DNA of 64,000 nt, taken from the NCBI GenBank assembly GCA_012295275.1, contig CM022669.1, positions 8,372,489 to 8,436,488 of the forward strand, in the 5' to 3' direction. This DNA comes from Chrysomallon squamiferum. Its lineage: Eukaryota > Mollusca > Gastropoda > Neomphalida > Peltospiridae. The notes beneath the pieces were generated by a model. The model was not told the origin of the DNA. It saw nothing but the letters and a program-made list of their open reading frames with translations, and did not search any database. Shown in pieces: positions 45,718 to 56,010 of this stretch. The translations under genes were made by a program, and so were the position numbers. How positions within the stretch are numbered: position 1 is the first letter of the stretch; every line of letters begins with the position of its first letter.

Positions 45718-45808
45718 ATGATGAGAATAAGACAAAGTAGAGGACCGCAGGCTGACCTCGTTGTGTTGTCCTTGCTCAATGTTCTACTCCAGCTATGTCT
45801 CGTTGTAG
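45718..45808 (+). CDS. Signal-peptide exon of an unidentified secreted or membrane protein
   Basis: Two adjacent ATGs (45718, 45721) start a frame with an in-frame stop upstream (TGA 45673-45675) and no other Met between. The second ATG has A at -3 and is the better start. The product has a basic, polar start (MMRIRQSRGPQAD) and then a 17-residue hydrophobic core LVVLSLLNVLLQLCLVV, the classical n- and h-regions of a signal peptide. After 30 codons the frame meets a consensus 5' splice site, GTAG|GTAAGT (GT at 45809-45810), leaving one base: phase 1, the class usual between a signal peptide and extracellular domains. Read through, the frame stops three codons later. The 5' boundary is unknown; TGTTACAG near 45625 or TTGCAG near 45636 could be acceptors, or transcription may start nearby. 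The mature protein is not identified. Confidence 0.5.
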
Positions 45809-46310
45809 GTAAGTGAACGGCTGACATTTTGATTTAAATAACTAGTTGACATATTTTATGTAACAGGTTGACATATTTTGTGTCACTGGATGACATATTT
45901 TATGTAAGTAAATGGTTGACATATTTTATGTAAGTAACTGGTTGACATATTTTATGTAAGTAACTGGTTGACATATTTTATGTAAGTAGCTGGTTGACAT
46001 ATTTCATGTTTTGTAAGTAACTGGTTTACATCTAATTTTTTTGTAAGTAAATGGCTGATATATCTCTCTTTAGATAAGTAAATGGTTGCTATGTCTCAAT
46101 TTATTTATGTGAATGGTTGCTATGTTTTGCAGGTAAGTAAAGAGTTGTTATATGTCATTTTATGTATGAAAATGCTTGTTATGTCTTATTTTATACAAGT
46201 TAATGGTTGCCAAGTGTCTAGTTACCTTTACTGGATGTGTAACAATAACCACATCACTGTAGATAAGTAAAAGGTTGTTGATCATTGTATGTAAGTAAAC
46301 ACTACTTATG
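45792..46310. repeat. Minisatellite containing and multiplying the exon's splice donor
   Basis: A ~26-30 bp degenerate unit, roughly GTAAGTAACTGGTTGACATA plus TTTTAT, fills the start of the intron. Perfect GTAAGT hexamers occur at 45809 (the presumed donor), 45904, 45930, 45956, 45982, 46013, 46043, 46133 and 46291. The exon's own end GCTATGTCTCGTTGTAG resembles GCTATGTCTCAATTTAT at about 46088 and GCTATGTTTTGCAG at about 46119, so the exon-intron junction seems to be part of the array. Confidence 0.8.
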
Positions 46311-46959
46311 TCTCATTGAATGTCAGTAAACATTAACACAAACTTGTGTGGAACAGTCATTATCCTGAATCCAAAAGAAAATCTTTGAAAATGATTTGTT
46401 TGGTATGAAGAATGACTTGTATATATGTAGCGTAATTATTATAGCTTTACTGAATCTGTTTTCTTACAAATAAACCACAGACAGAACTTCCTGGTTGTCC
46501 TCAGTAACTGGATAGTCAACCTGTATACTAAACAAAAACCAAGATATCCAACAATGTTTGTTGTCATGGATACAGCTGTTTGAAGTCAAGTGTGATATAA
46601 CAAAGACACAAAAATTGAAACTGTGAATTAATTCTGCTTCACAAAATAATAGTTACTTTCACATCATTGATTTGTATCTCCTGAATCAATCATTTGCTGC
46701 AATATTTATGAACATATTTAATGATGCCTAACTTTTTTGTTCAGTGTATAAAACACATGAGCAGTTGCTGTGGTTAATATGACAGTCTATAAACTAAACT
46801 ATCAACTTTCAGAAGATGAACAGTGTGATTACATACTGAGAGCAAACACAAGAGTATCAGAACTGTTTAACCCTGTTCTTCTCCGTTACTAATCTCTCCA
46901 CACTTTAATACTGGACTGTTAGAACAAACTGTTTTCTGCTTGATCCATGGTTTTGACAT
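46311..46959. other. Unique sequence, presumed intron
   Basis: Moderately complex, no exon recognised. Confidence 0.35.
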
Positions 46960-47160
46960 TTAAACATAGGATGGAGATACAGTGAAGAGATCAGTCTATT
47001 TCCAGTCACAGCAGTTTTCCATCAGTGGTTTATTGAATTTGGCGATACTTGCTTTTCTGTCTGTGGGAAGGTGTTTGATAAACAGTACTTGTTGCTTAGT
47101 GAATAAGAGTAGACAATGGCATGACAGGACCTTATTTTCTGTCTCATTATTTTGTATTGT
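46960..47160 (+). repeat. Mollusc-type SINE, diverged
   Basis: Blocks CTATTTCCAGTCACAGCAG, TCAGTGGTTTATTGAATTTG, TTCTGTCTGTGGGAAGGTG, TTGTTGCTTAGTGAATAAGA and GTAGACAATGGCATGACAGG follow the family order. Confidence 0.6.
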
Positions 47161-47170
47161 TTATATATGA

Positions 47171-47175
<5 letters not shown>

Positions 47176-47210
<35 letters not shown>
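47176..47210. repeat. (TA)n microsatellite
   Basis: About 17 TA units. Confidence 0.95.
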
Positions 47211-47211
<1 letters not shown>

Positions 47212-48029
47212 ATGTGTTTTAATAATGGGAAGAACTGGTTTTTAAATACATTTCTTCCATCAAATTGCCTTCAGCCAGTGCTCTCTGGCTCTTGCTATTA
47301 TATTATCCATGAAAAAGATTATTTATAAAATTAAAAAAAGAAAAGAACAAAATGTTTTAATAATTAGTAGAAAGAGGTTGACTGAATTGCTGTATGAGGG
47401 TGGCTATTATGTTGCATGGATGAAATGTTTTACTTTTATAGAAAAGTTGATGATAAAACATAAACACACGAGTGAACGGGTACCCAATCAATAAACGATC
47501 AAAAATAAAATGTCAAATTATGAAAAGAAAACTAGACAGATTTGAATTTGTCAAACAGAATCTTAAGTAGTGAAGTTAAAAACATCAATTGTAAATTATT
47601 TATTAACAGTAAATGCTGTGTTTGTTGTGGACGTCCATAACAAGAGAAATGTCAGTGAATTGATGTAATTTACATCCCACAGGACATGAAGAATTACTTT
47701 AACTTCCTTTCTTGTTCCATGTAAAGACTTGCATTTTCAAAGGCAGACTTGCTATGTGTGTGAATTTTAAATTTACTGTGTTGTACAATACAAATGGAAG
47801 CTATGCTTTAAAACTGTAGTTTAGCCAAATGTTATTTAAAACTTTTTTTTTTCTTTCATGTCTTTATTCTTTATTTTTTTTTTTTTTCTCTGCATTTTTT
47901 TTCACCGTATTTATCTTTTTCTCTCTCTTTTGTTTTTAATATGATTTATTATTTTATATTTTATAAATTTATAAACTAAATCCCTGCAATAATAAAAAAA
48001 AAATACTGCAGGAAATCAAACATTAACTT
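47211..48029. other. AT-rich sequence
   Basis: Pyrimidine-rich near 47840-47935. No gene. Confidence 0.4.
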
Positions 48030-48545
48030 TGATTAATTGCGCCTACAGGGAAAACATATTATTTCCATCCATCCATGTCTTTGCCAATAAACACAAACAA
48101 ACTTTCAGTCCACGTTCTTCTCCTTTCAGTCCATAATAGAAACATTTCAGACATGGAAAAAAAGAAAGCAAAAAAGAAAAAGAAAAGAAAATGAAAATCG
48201 CAAAAAAACATATCATAGTCTCCTTTCTGCTGCTCGGTAAATATACATATGTAATTACCAGTGGAGCGAAAAATAAAATGTATTTTGGGACCTCTCTCGA
48301 GGGACTATTTTTGACTGGTTCATGGTTGCCTGCTAACAACAGCAGAATAAAAGCTTCTGGTATTAAATACACATATCCGAGTGATCAGTCTACGTTTGAT
48401 TTTTTTGTATTTATTTTGTCGTCTGTATCAAAAAGTTGGAGATAAAATTTATTTCCGAGCTTTTGCGTGAAAAGAAGCAATTTATAGAGCAAATATTTGA
48501 GCAGCTCTGTCAAATGAGATGGGATTTTTGTGCTGTAAGAGTAAT
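48030..48545. promoter_or_regulatory. Large complex island open on both strands
   Basis: Long non-repetitive stretch with TTTGGGACCTCTCTCGAGGG, ATCCGAGTGATCAG and TTTCCGAGCTTTTGCGTG. A + frame (48191-48445) begins MKIAKKHIIVSFLLLG with a phase-1 G|GTAAAT donor-like site at 48237. A minus frame (48043-48372) spans the same DNA. Neither product is recognised. An alternative signal-peptide exon is conceivable but weak; a conserved non-coding element fits equally. Confidence 0.2.
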
Positions 48546-48750
48546 TTTTCCTTCGAGTATTTTTTTTTTACCTCAGCTTCAGTTTTCGGAAACGTAAAAG
48601 CTCAAGATCTACAAATAATTAAAATCTATGTATAACAAGCACTAGTTATCTGTGAATGAACTGCGAACACACACACACACACACACACATCAGGAATAGA
48701 AATATCTATAAAAGATTTACTTGGCTTGTCTTTAGTTTGTTAAGTTTGCT
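48546..48750. other. Unique sequence with CA run
   Basis: CA run at about 48668-48689. Confidence 0.45.
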
Positions 48751-48752
48751 TC

Positions 48753-48850
48753 AGCTATAAATAAATAGTTGCAGAGATTCTTGGGTAATAAAATTTTGAC
48801 CCACGTAACGATCGCTGATTGAAAATTGAGTTACTGAAAATTGGTAAGTT
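48753..48850 (+). promoter_or_regulatory. TATA-like box followed by a splice donor
   Basis: GCTATAAATAAATAG at about 48755 is a good TATA-box shape. About 85 bp downstream is AAAATTG|GTAAGT (GT at about 48844). A short complex stretch with CCACGTAACGATCGC lies between. This could be a small first exon, but TATA-like words are common in AT-rich DNA. Confidence 0.1.
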
Positions 48851-49179
48851 CAGTGCAGTCTTGTGTACACTGTATCATGTGGAAGAGAAGTTTTTATAAG
48901 CTGTATTGATTGGTTGAATGGTTTCAGAATCTGGTTCACAGTTTTAAGCGTACTTTTTAATTTTAATTTTAAATCTTTTTTTTTTTTTGTTCTGATTGGA
49001 TGGTTCCAGAATTTGGTTCAAAATTACAGGTAACTTTTTTTTTATTTTAATTTTAATTATTTTTATTATATTATTTTTTATTGTATTGTATTGTATTTTT
49101 ATTTCATTATACTTACCTATTTATTTATTTATTTATTATTTTTATTATTATTATTTTACTTTTTTATTTTTATATATAC

Positions 49180-49217
<38 letters not shown>

Positions 49218-49220
49218 ATG
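48851..49220. repeat. T-rich region with TTGTA, TTTA and (GT)n repeats
   Basis: TTGTA pentamers near 49080-49100, TTTA tetramers near 49119-49137 and GT run 49183-49216. Confidence 0.8.
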
Positions 49221-49745
49221 GTTTGAGAAATTAACTGACAAATAGGAAGGTCACTGACAGGAAAAGTCTGATTTTTATCTCACTCATTTGGAATACAAAA
49301 ACCATTCTCTGATAATGCAGGAAACTTTCAAACAGACACCATAAATTCGATCTCATAATTAGTTACACAGTGATCTCAGTCCACTGAGTTGGATCATGAA
49401 GTCCTCTCACACAGAGCAGTTCCACACACAGATTCCAAAGATTTTTATCTCTATTACTTAACACTAGACACAGTCTGTATTGTTGTAATTTTTTGGCCCA
49501 GTGTGTTTTGGAAGAGGAAATCGCCCACTGAGTCTAATGAAGCAATTTGATCCTGTAACGTATAGCACTGTGGACTGCCAGTGATGAACCACTGAGCCGT
49601 ATCCTGTTTTTTAATGGTGTGGACAGCTGGTTAATTAGACTAGCTAGCACGTTATCTGTAAATTACAAACACAGCACTGGAACCCTGAGATTGTTACAGT
49701 TATCTCTGTCTGTGAACATTCAAGCATGTTTGTCGTGAACACAAC
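49221..49745. other. Unique sequence, possibly old SINE debris
   Basis: Moderately complex. AATTCGATCTCATAATTAG and CCACTGAGTTGGATCATGAA are weakly SINE-like. No gene. Confidence 0.3.
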
Positions 49746-49747
49746 AG

Positions 49748-49783
<36 letters not shown>

Positions 49784-49883
49784 ATGCATCTGCCTGTGTT
49801 TGTATTTAATCATGCGTGCTATATAGTAGGTGTGGCACCATAAAATGCCTATAATAATCAGTACTGGTAGTTACAAGTTAATT

Positions 49884-49937
<54 letters not shown>
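49748..49937. repeat. (GT)n and (GA)n microsatellites
   Basis: GT run at 49748-49781 and GA run at about 49886-49937. Confidence 0.96.
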
Positions 49938-49939
<2 letters not shown>

Positions 49940-50220
49940 AGTTCTGGTAGTAAGTTACAATGTGTATGAAATGGGTAAAGCTATTATCATGTCTGTATTT
50001 ATTCAAGCATATCTGTCATGGCCTGTGACTGATTGATCAGCTGACATGCTTGATGACAGTTTGTCTCACCTCACTGTACATGAGAGATGAAGCAGTGGTG
50101 AGAATGTTTTAGAAATATTTTCTCTTTTTGAAACTAATACACAGGCATGCAGTCTGTGTGTGTGTTTTTCCATTTATCTATACAGTTACTTATTATCTTG
50201 CAAAATAACACCTAACAAAT
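49938..50220. other. Unique sequence
   Basis: AGTTCTGGTAGTAAGTTACA (49940) echoes AGTACTGGTAGTTACAAGTT (49860) on the other side of the GA run, a short direct repeat flanking the microsatellite. Nothing else. Confidence 0.4.
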
Positions 50221-50224
50221 AAAT

Positions 50225-50500
50225 ATTTATACATGCATCTATATTTGTCTGAATCTATATATATCTGTCTGAGTGCCTGTCTGTCTATCTATCTATCTGT
50301 CTGTCAATAAATCTGTTTATCTATCTACCTATGTACCTACCTATCTATCTGTATTTTTATCTACCTATATTTATATGTGTATCTATGTATATGAATATAT
50401 CAGACTGTGTCTATCAATCTGCATACATATATTTCTGTGTATCTGTTTTATATCTGTGTTATCTGTCTGTTTATCTACCTGTGTCTGTATGTTTAATGAT
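50225..50500. repeat. Degenerate (TCTA)/(TCTG)n region
   Basis: TATCTATCTGTCTG-type tetranucleotides with many interruptions. Confidence 0.85.
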
Positions 50501-51110
50501 TTAAAACACATTACACTAAAGAGGCATTATATTATTTTTTACCTGTGATAGAAGTTTTTTTTTTATACTACCACATTATTATGTAGGTTGACTTGTCATT
50601 GCTGATAACAAAAGAAACTAAAATAAAGTAATAACAATCTAAAACTTTGAATGTTTCTGTTTTACCACTTCACAAATTGAGTGTGATGCCATCATTTACA
50701 TAGCAGACTGTTAGATCTATTGTTTTTTTCTGAAAACACTAAGAAACTTTGAGAAAACTGGTTTGCCCTACACAGTGTGTGTTATCACATAATGACTGGA
50801 GAAATGGCAGAATCCAGACTGTAGAAATAAATTTAAAAAAAAAAAAAAAAAAAAAAACAGCAAATTATAACGTGACTATTTAAATAAAAAATAAATAAAT
50901 CAATCAATAAATTAATAAATTAATAAATAAATAAATAAATAAATAAAAATAATAAAACATAATTTGGAAGAATGCAAAATACATTTAGACCATTTCTTCA
51001 TATTACTGAACATATAATTTAAAAGGAAAACATTTTTTTTTTTATCAAAATATCGCAGTAAGTATTATTCACGAAATTTGAAACTGGTGGCAATTTTAAA
51101 TCTGTCTGTC
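50501..51110. other. AT-rich sequence with poly-A and AAAT repeats
   Basis: Poly-A at about 50836-50857, AAAT/AATC tetramers at about 50883-50950. A short CTGT run ends the region at about 51102-51118. No gene. Confidence 0.6.
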
Positions 51111-51189
51111 TGTCTGTCTCTTGGAGATTTATTAATCTGGTCTCGCAGCCCACTTTTAAACTGATCAGGTTAAAAAAAAAAAACTCTTC

Positions 51190-51345
51190 TATATGACAAA
51201 TGATGTGCTTCGATCTCTTTAATTCTTAGAGTTAGCCATTTCCTGGAAGATGACTAAATCGGAGAAAAATCATTCATCAACGTCTGTTTAAATCTCGCAG
51301 GAGGTATTCATTATGTTGTGTTGACAGACTATGTCTTTCTTACCC
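51190..51345. promoter_or_regulatory. Complex candidate conserved element
   Basis: Non-repetitive stretch with TGCTTCGATCTCTTTAATTC, GATGACTAAATCGG and CATTCATCAACGTCTG. No coding signal. Confidence 0.2.
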
Positions 51346-51559
51346 TCTTTTTTTTCTCCTTTTTTTTTTTTTCAACTCGAAATCAGCCAAGAAGTTTTAA
51401 AAGATTTATAGACAGAAAATGACTTGTTGAAGTAAGTCAGAAAGGTCTGTTAAGTATCAAATTATTGGGATTCCAAATTAATTGTGAAAGATAAAAAAAG
51501 AAAAGAAAAAAAAATAAATAAAAGAAAAGGGAATCGGGGAAAATTGTTTTACTGAAGAT

Positions 51560-51710
51560 GTAGGTGGTAATGGTGTTACTGGTGGTGATGTTGATGTTGG
51601 TGATGATGTAATGACTGTGGTTTTGTGATGGTGTTAGCTGTAATGGTCTGTGATAATGAAGATGGTGATTGTGGTGTTAATGATGATAATGTGCTAATGA
51701 TAATTTACAG
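51560..51710. repeat. Degenerate GGT/GAT trinucleotide region
   Basis: GTTGATGTTGGTGATGATG-like triplets. 51711-52064 is unique AT-rich sequence with an ATC run near 51930-51945. Confidence 0.8.
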
Positions 51711-52064
51711 TTTACTGATTTGAAAATAGAAAAGTAGGATGTACATAACTGAGCCCATAGAGAGCCCACAGTGACACTCACCATTGCAAAGTGTCATTTA
51801 CTATTATGAACAAACACAGACATATTTGTCTCATTGAAAAGTCAATAACACTGGTTTAAACTAAATTTTATCTTGTCTTCCATTGCTTGTCTGGAACTCA
51901 TACTTCTCTAGTGTGAAATGACAAAGCCATCATCATCATCATCATTACTGACAGTAACAGTCATCATTGTCATGACAAATGATACATTATTAACACAAGC
52001 TTCTGCAATAACAGACGTTTTCTTCAGACCAATTTACCAGCGATGTATAATTTCCTAAATTTAT

Positions 52065-52412
52065 TTATTTTTTCTTTCTTTCTGTGTTAATGCACTGTGG
52101 TCCAGTGCTGAGGTAGAGACAGCAGATACCTGCTAATCGCAGACACTTCAGACAAGTCTCACAACCAGACAGACGGAGAGAAGCTTGCTCTCCATTTCCT
52201 GTCTGCAGATATAATTTTTCTTGAAGATGTTTCGTCGTGTGAAAAGTGTCATCATCCAAATTGTTATTTACAGAAGCAATCTTGTTTGACAAAATTAAAT
52301 TTCCAGCCTTGTTGAATAATTTATACACTTCTGTCTGAGTAGGTGATGTCACTTTGTTGGATGGGTTTAAAAGTTTAATGTTGACAGCACTTTGAATCAA
52401 CCATCCCACCAT
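52065..52412 (-). other. 115-codon minus-strand open frame, unknown
   Basis: The longest frame in the window that is not a translated repeat. Composition is ordinary: a short hydrophobic start, a KVTSPTQTEVYKLFNKAG stretch, then Cys-rich CETCLKCLRLAGICC near residue 84, and a Lys/Arg end. No family recognised; no clear acceptor upstream or polyadenylation signal assigned. Upstream on the minus strand (52867-52580) another frame is open and Ser/Thr-rich (SFSTTSSSSFL). Either a lineage-specific exon pair or chance. Confidence 0.2.
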
Positions 52413-52576
52413 CCCAGTCTGTTTGACACTAGAAGTGTTTTCTTATCTTAGCTGAACTCAAGTTTTTTTTTTTTTTGTCCGAGTTTTTTCTTTTTCTTTT
52501 TTTAATCTTCACTCCATTTGTGCTTGATATGTTCATTTTAGTCTGGTTTTAAAGATTTCATATCAGAACAGATTAG

Positions 52577-52867
52577 ATGCAAATGTTTTCAAGTGTAATA
52601 CTTGATATCAAAAAAGAAGAAGAAGAAGTAGTAGAAAAAGAGCTATTAAAGTTTATAGGTGTGATTCTGGTTGCAGTTCTTAAAGTGACTAACTGGTTTG
52701 TATCTGCTGATACAGGCAGCTCAAGTTCATCTGAGTTCATTTCAGTTCCAGTGTCTTTGGTAAAACAAAGTGCAGTATTAGAATCTTGTAGAGAGAAACC
52801 TGCTTTTTCTGTAAGCTTTACCTTTAGATTTCCTCAGCAAAGGGTCCCTATTGCAATCCTTTTTTAA
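52577..52867. other. Complex block open on both strands
   Basis: A + frame of 96 codons (acidic EEEEVVEKE, then GVILVAVLKV, then Ser-rich) and a minus frame cover the same DNA. Few repeats apart from an AAG run near 52612-52630. Not recognised on either strand. Confidence 0.15.
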
Positions 52868-53727
52868 AGACAGTACTTCATAAGATTTGTATTTTTTGTG
52901 TATGCATGCATAGGTGTGTGTGAATGTATGTGTGTGTGTGAGTGGTTCATGTAATTCATTTTATTTTCTTGTACACTTAAAAAAGAAAGATATAAGTCTG
53001 ACAGACAGAAAGAAAAAAAAAAAAAACATAAATCATAAACCTCAACAAACATGAAAGTAAGTTTTGATTGAAGTATGTTTTTAGCTGACGTCAAACTGAA
53101 GTATGTTATTTATATTCACAAACACATGACATGAGTGCATTTTCCTTACATCACGAATGACAATTTAATTGATTATGTAGTCGTATCCAGTATTGTTGAG
53201 AGCAGATGAAAGAAAGACGAGGTTTATTTAATGACCAACTCAACATAATATTTTAATTTTCAGTAACCTGTCATCTCTTTTACACACTTGATCACACTCA
53301 CAGACACATGCCGAAACAGACAACCACCCACACAAAATTGCCACTTCATTCCTGGTAATTTCATATACTTGTAAAGACCTCATAAAACGGACATTACTTG
53401 AAGTAGCCATGCATTAAACATTAAACACAACACTCAAAAATCTTTAATTTTATTTTCACAAATACATAATCCACATTCATAACTTTTTTTTTATTCTTAC
53501 AAATACAATCTGTATATATTTTTTTTTTTTTCTTGCGGCAATATGTTCTACAATTTCTTAACGCTTCAGGTTAGATAGACTGTAAATATTTGATACGAAA
53601 TCGTCATTCTTCAGAGCATGAATTGTATTTCAGTGGCTTCATATTTTTCAAAATCAATGACAATAATTTGCTTTTAACACCAGCGAGACAGAGACCCAGA
53701 GTCTAGCAGTTCAACAAAAGTCTGATT
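52868..53727. other. AT-rich unique sequence
   Basis: GT-rich near 52910-52942 and poly-A near 53012-53026. No gene. Confidence 0.4.
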
Positions 53728-53915
53728 GTGCTGGCAGTGAAAAAAGCAGTTGCTTCAAGCCATAAAAAAACAGAAACTTGCCTGGGAATAGCAGAAATGG
53801 GACTAATAGAATTCCTGCTGAATCTTTTTGATGCTGGCATTTTTAGCACCATCTACAACCAAGATGGGATGGAAAGTGTCAGGGATGTGGGTTTTTTTTT
53901 TTTTTTTTTTTTTTG
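53728..53915 (+). other. Complex block ending in a long poly-T
   Basis: About 160 bp of complex sequence (CCATCTACAACCAAGATGGG, GGAAAGTGTCAGGGATGTGG) ends in a T24 tract at about 53890-53914. On the minus strand this is a poly-A preceding the block. It resembles a retroposed fragment boundary, but I cannot name the source. The + frame has no domain. Confidence 0.18.
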
Positions 53916-54415
53916 TTGAGAGTTTGAGGCTTAAGTTGAAAAACAGAAGTTTATTGGGGATTTTTTTAGTTTAATAGAGGAAAAATTGATTGGGGTGAAT
54001 GTTTTGGAAATTATTTTCTTTTATGTTAATTTGACAGCTCTGAAATTAAAAAAAAACAACTGAGGAATTTTCTCACAATTTCATATTATAAATATATCAA
54101 ATAAAAAAGAATGAAGAACAGAAAAAAGATGAGAAAGAATGAGACCTTCAGCTGAAAAAATCCTATACTTAATTTTAAAAATTAGTTTAAAAAAAAAAAA
54201 AAAGAAAAAAAAAAAAAAACTTCTCCAAAAAATTGCTATATAATTTGTTAACTATTCCTATCTGAAAGACTTTCATAAATTCAAAATAACAAAATTCCTA
54301 TACCATATATATATTTTTTTTATTTAAATCTTTCTTGAAACAAATGACGGTTTGGAAGCATCCTAGACTCATTTGTTTTGTCAAGTGAAAAATCATTAAG
54401 AAGATGTTATAATGA
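53916..54415. other. AT-rich sequence
   Basis: Poly-A at about 54188-54219. No gene. Confidence 0.45.
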
Positions 54416-54790
54416 TCATTAATGGATGCAGACGCTGAACAACAACTGCACATTATTATTACTTCTCTTGCTACTTGGTGGGGTGGGGTGGGGGTGAGCG
54501 ATAACAAAATGGAAATAAACATAACAGACATTAAGTCTGCAACTGTCTCGTGTAATTGGTCCAAATTAGCTCTTTGCATCAATCTTTATTCACCGTTTTA
54601 TGACAGAATGCCTTGTCGTTTTATTGTGAAATATTCATTAACGACTGCAGAACGCGAAATTATTGATAATCATTATTATTTTTACAGCCAGGACAATGAG
54701 AAAAATAGCTTTAATTTTCTTCATGCTTCCAACGGATTGCGGACCACTGCTTGAATAGAACAGTTTCTTTTGACATCTCACTCTCGCTTT
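54416..54790. promoter_or_regulatory. Candidate conserved non-coding element
   Basis: Long non-repetitive block with CCAAATTAGCTCTTTGCATC (homeodomain core plus octamer-like TTTGCAT), AAATATTCATTAACG, GACTGCAGAACGCGAAATTA and CAACGGATTGCGG. It is open on both strands (54422-54754 +; 54638-54838 -) without domains. Texture is that of developmental enhancers. A 20-bp direct repeat TTTTGACATCTCACTCTC closes it (about 54768 and 54788). Confidence 0.28.
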
Positions 54791-55059
54791 TGACATCTCA
54801 CTCTCACTGCCCTGGTCTGCCTCCATAGCGTTTCTCACTCCAGACTTTTATTGTGATGGTACACAGAGCTATGTAGCTGTGATTCACTAATTTTAAACGA
54901 TAAACTATAAAAAAAAATATTTATATCTTCCTTACTGAATGTGGAAGATCATGATATAAACATTTGCTGCTTAAAACATGTATCTGTTTTAATTTATTTC
55001 TCAGATAAATAACTGAAAATCTCAGATTTTATTATAAAATTTTCACTTTTTAATGTTTT
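54791..55059. other. AT-rich sequence
   Basis: Nothing recognised. Confidence 0.4.
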
Positions 55060-55215
55060 CTCACTCTAACCTGTGTTCTACAACTGACTGATCAAAGATT
55101 TTTTTTTTTGTATGCATGGGAAGGTGCAGATAAAGGATCCCTTGTTGTTAACTGGTAGGAGTAACCCATGATGTGATGGCTGCTGGTTTCTCTCATGTGT
55201 TACAGAATATTTGAT
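55060..55215 (+). repeat. Mollusc-type SINE, well-preserved 3' domain
   Basis: GCATGGGAAGGTGCAGATAA, AGGATCCCTTGTTGTTAACT, GGTAGGAGTAACCCATGATG, TGATGGCTGCTGGTTTCTCT: the clearest copy of the diagnostic 3' block in the window. Confidence 0.75.
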
Positions 55216-55849
55216 AATCTAATTACTGTTAGTTCATGAGAAACTGAAACTTAACACAGATACACCTACTCATAAACAGTTACAGCTAAAACAATATTTT
55301 GTTTGAAACTGAGGTTCAGCAGAAAGGAAACTACATTAGCTATCTTCTTTTGTTAATTCCATCCATTTGACGAGAGCACTGAGAAAGCTATCTGTTTCTG
55401 TTGAGTGCAATCATTACCATACCTTATATCTGCTGTGCGTTTGTGATGTGCTTTATGTGCGAAATGTGATAGCAGCAGACACAAATGTGAAAAAATTGAA
55501 AACAATATTTTATTACACCTTTCTAACATGGTTATGACACTAAGTCAACAAAACTTGTTGAAGATGATGTTAAGAAAATAATGAAAGGTTTTTGGTTTCA
55601 GAAAGGAAGGAAACATCATTTATGTCAGACGTGTATCTTTTCCTGCATTCTCAGCCAAAGATCTGAGATAGTTTCACTGAGAAATTTAAACTTCTCCATG
55701 TATTTCCCAGTTGTGTATTAATGCAGTTTTTTTAAAACGTGTGTTCTACATTGGATATTTTACAGTTTGGTATCAGTATAATAGATCTTGAAACATATGT
55801 GCTGTTTCACTCTTGGTATTCACAACTGCTTAGTATTTAAAACCTGAAC
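55216..55849. other. Unique sequence
   Basis: No gene recognised. Confidence 0.35.
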
Positions 55850-56010
55850 TAAGGCAGGATTAATCCTCAGTGAACCCATTTGGTTATTTCCCAATCCAAC
55901 CAATTTACCATGACACATAGTTTACGTGAAAGGTATGTGCTGTCTTGCCATTAATTAGCAGCATGTGGTTTTTTTCTCCTTATCTGTCTTGGTTTTATGC
56001 AGAGATTAAA
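55850..56010 (+). repeat. Mollusc-type SINE, middle domain
   Basis: GGATTAATCCTCAGTGAACC, CATTTGGTTATTTCCCAATC, CAACCAATTTACCATGACAC, AGGTATGTGCTGTCTTGCC and TTAGCAGCATGTGG. The GATCCC stretch is lost. Confidence 0.65.

Noticed and set aside
47309-47494. 61-codon frame (Lys-rich, then KLMIKHKHTSERVPNQ)
   Set aside because: Single short frame in AT-rich DNA with no splice support or recognised domain.
54422-54754. 110-codon plus-strand frame considered as an exon
   Set aside because: No recognisable domain, no acceptor or donor at sensible places, and the opposite strand is also open; treated as a candidate non-coding element.
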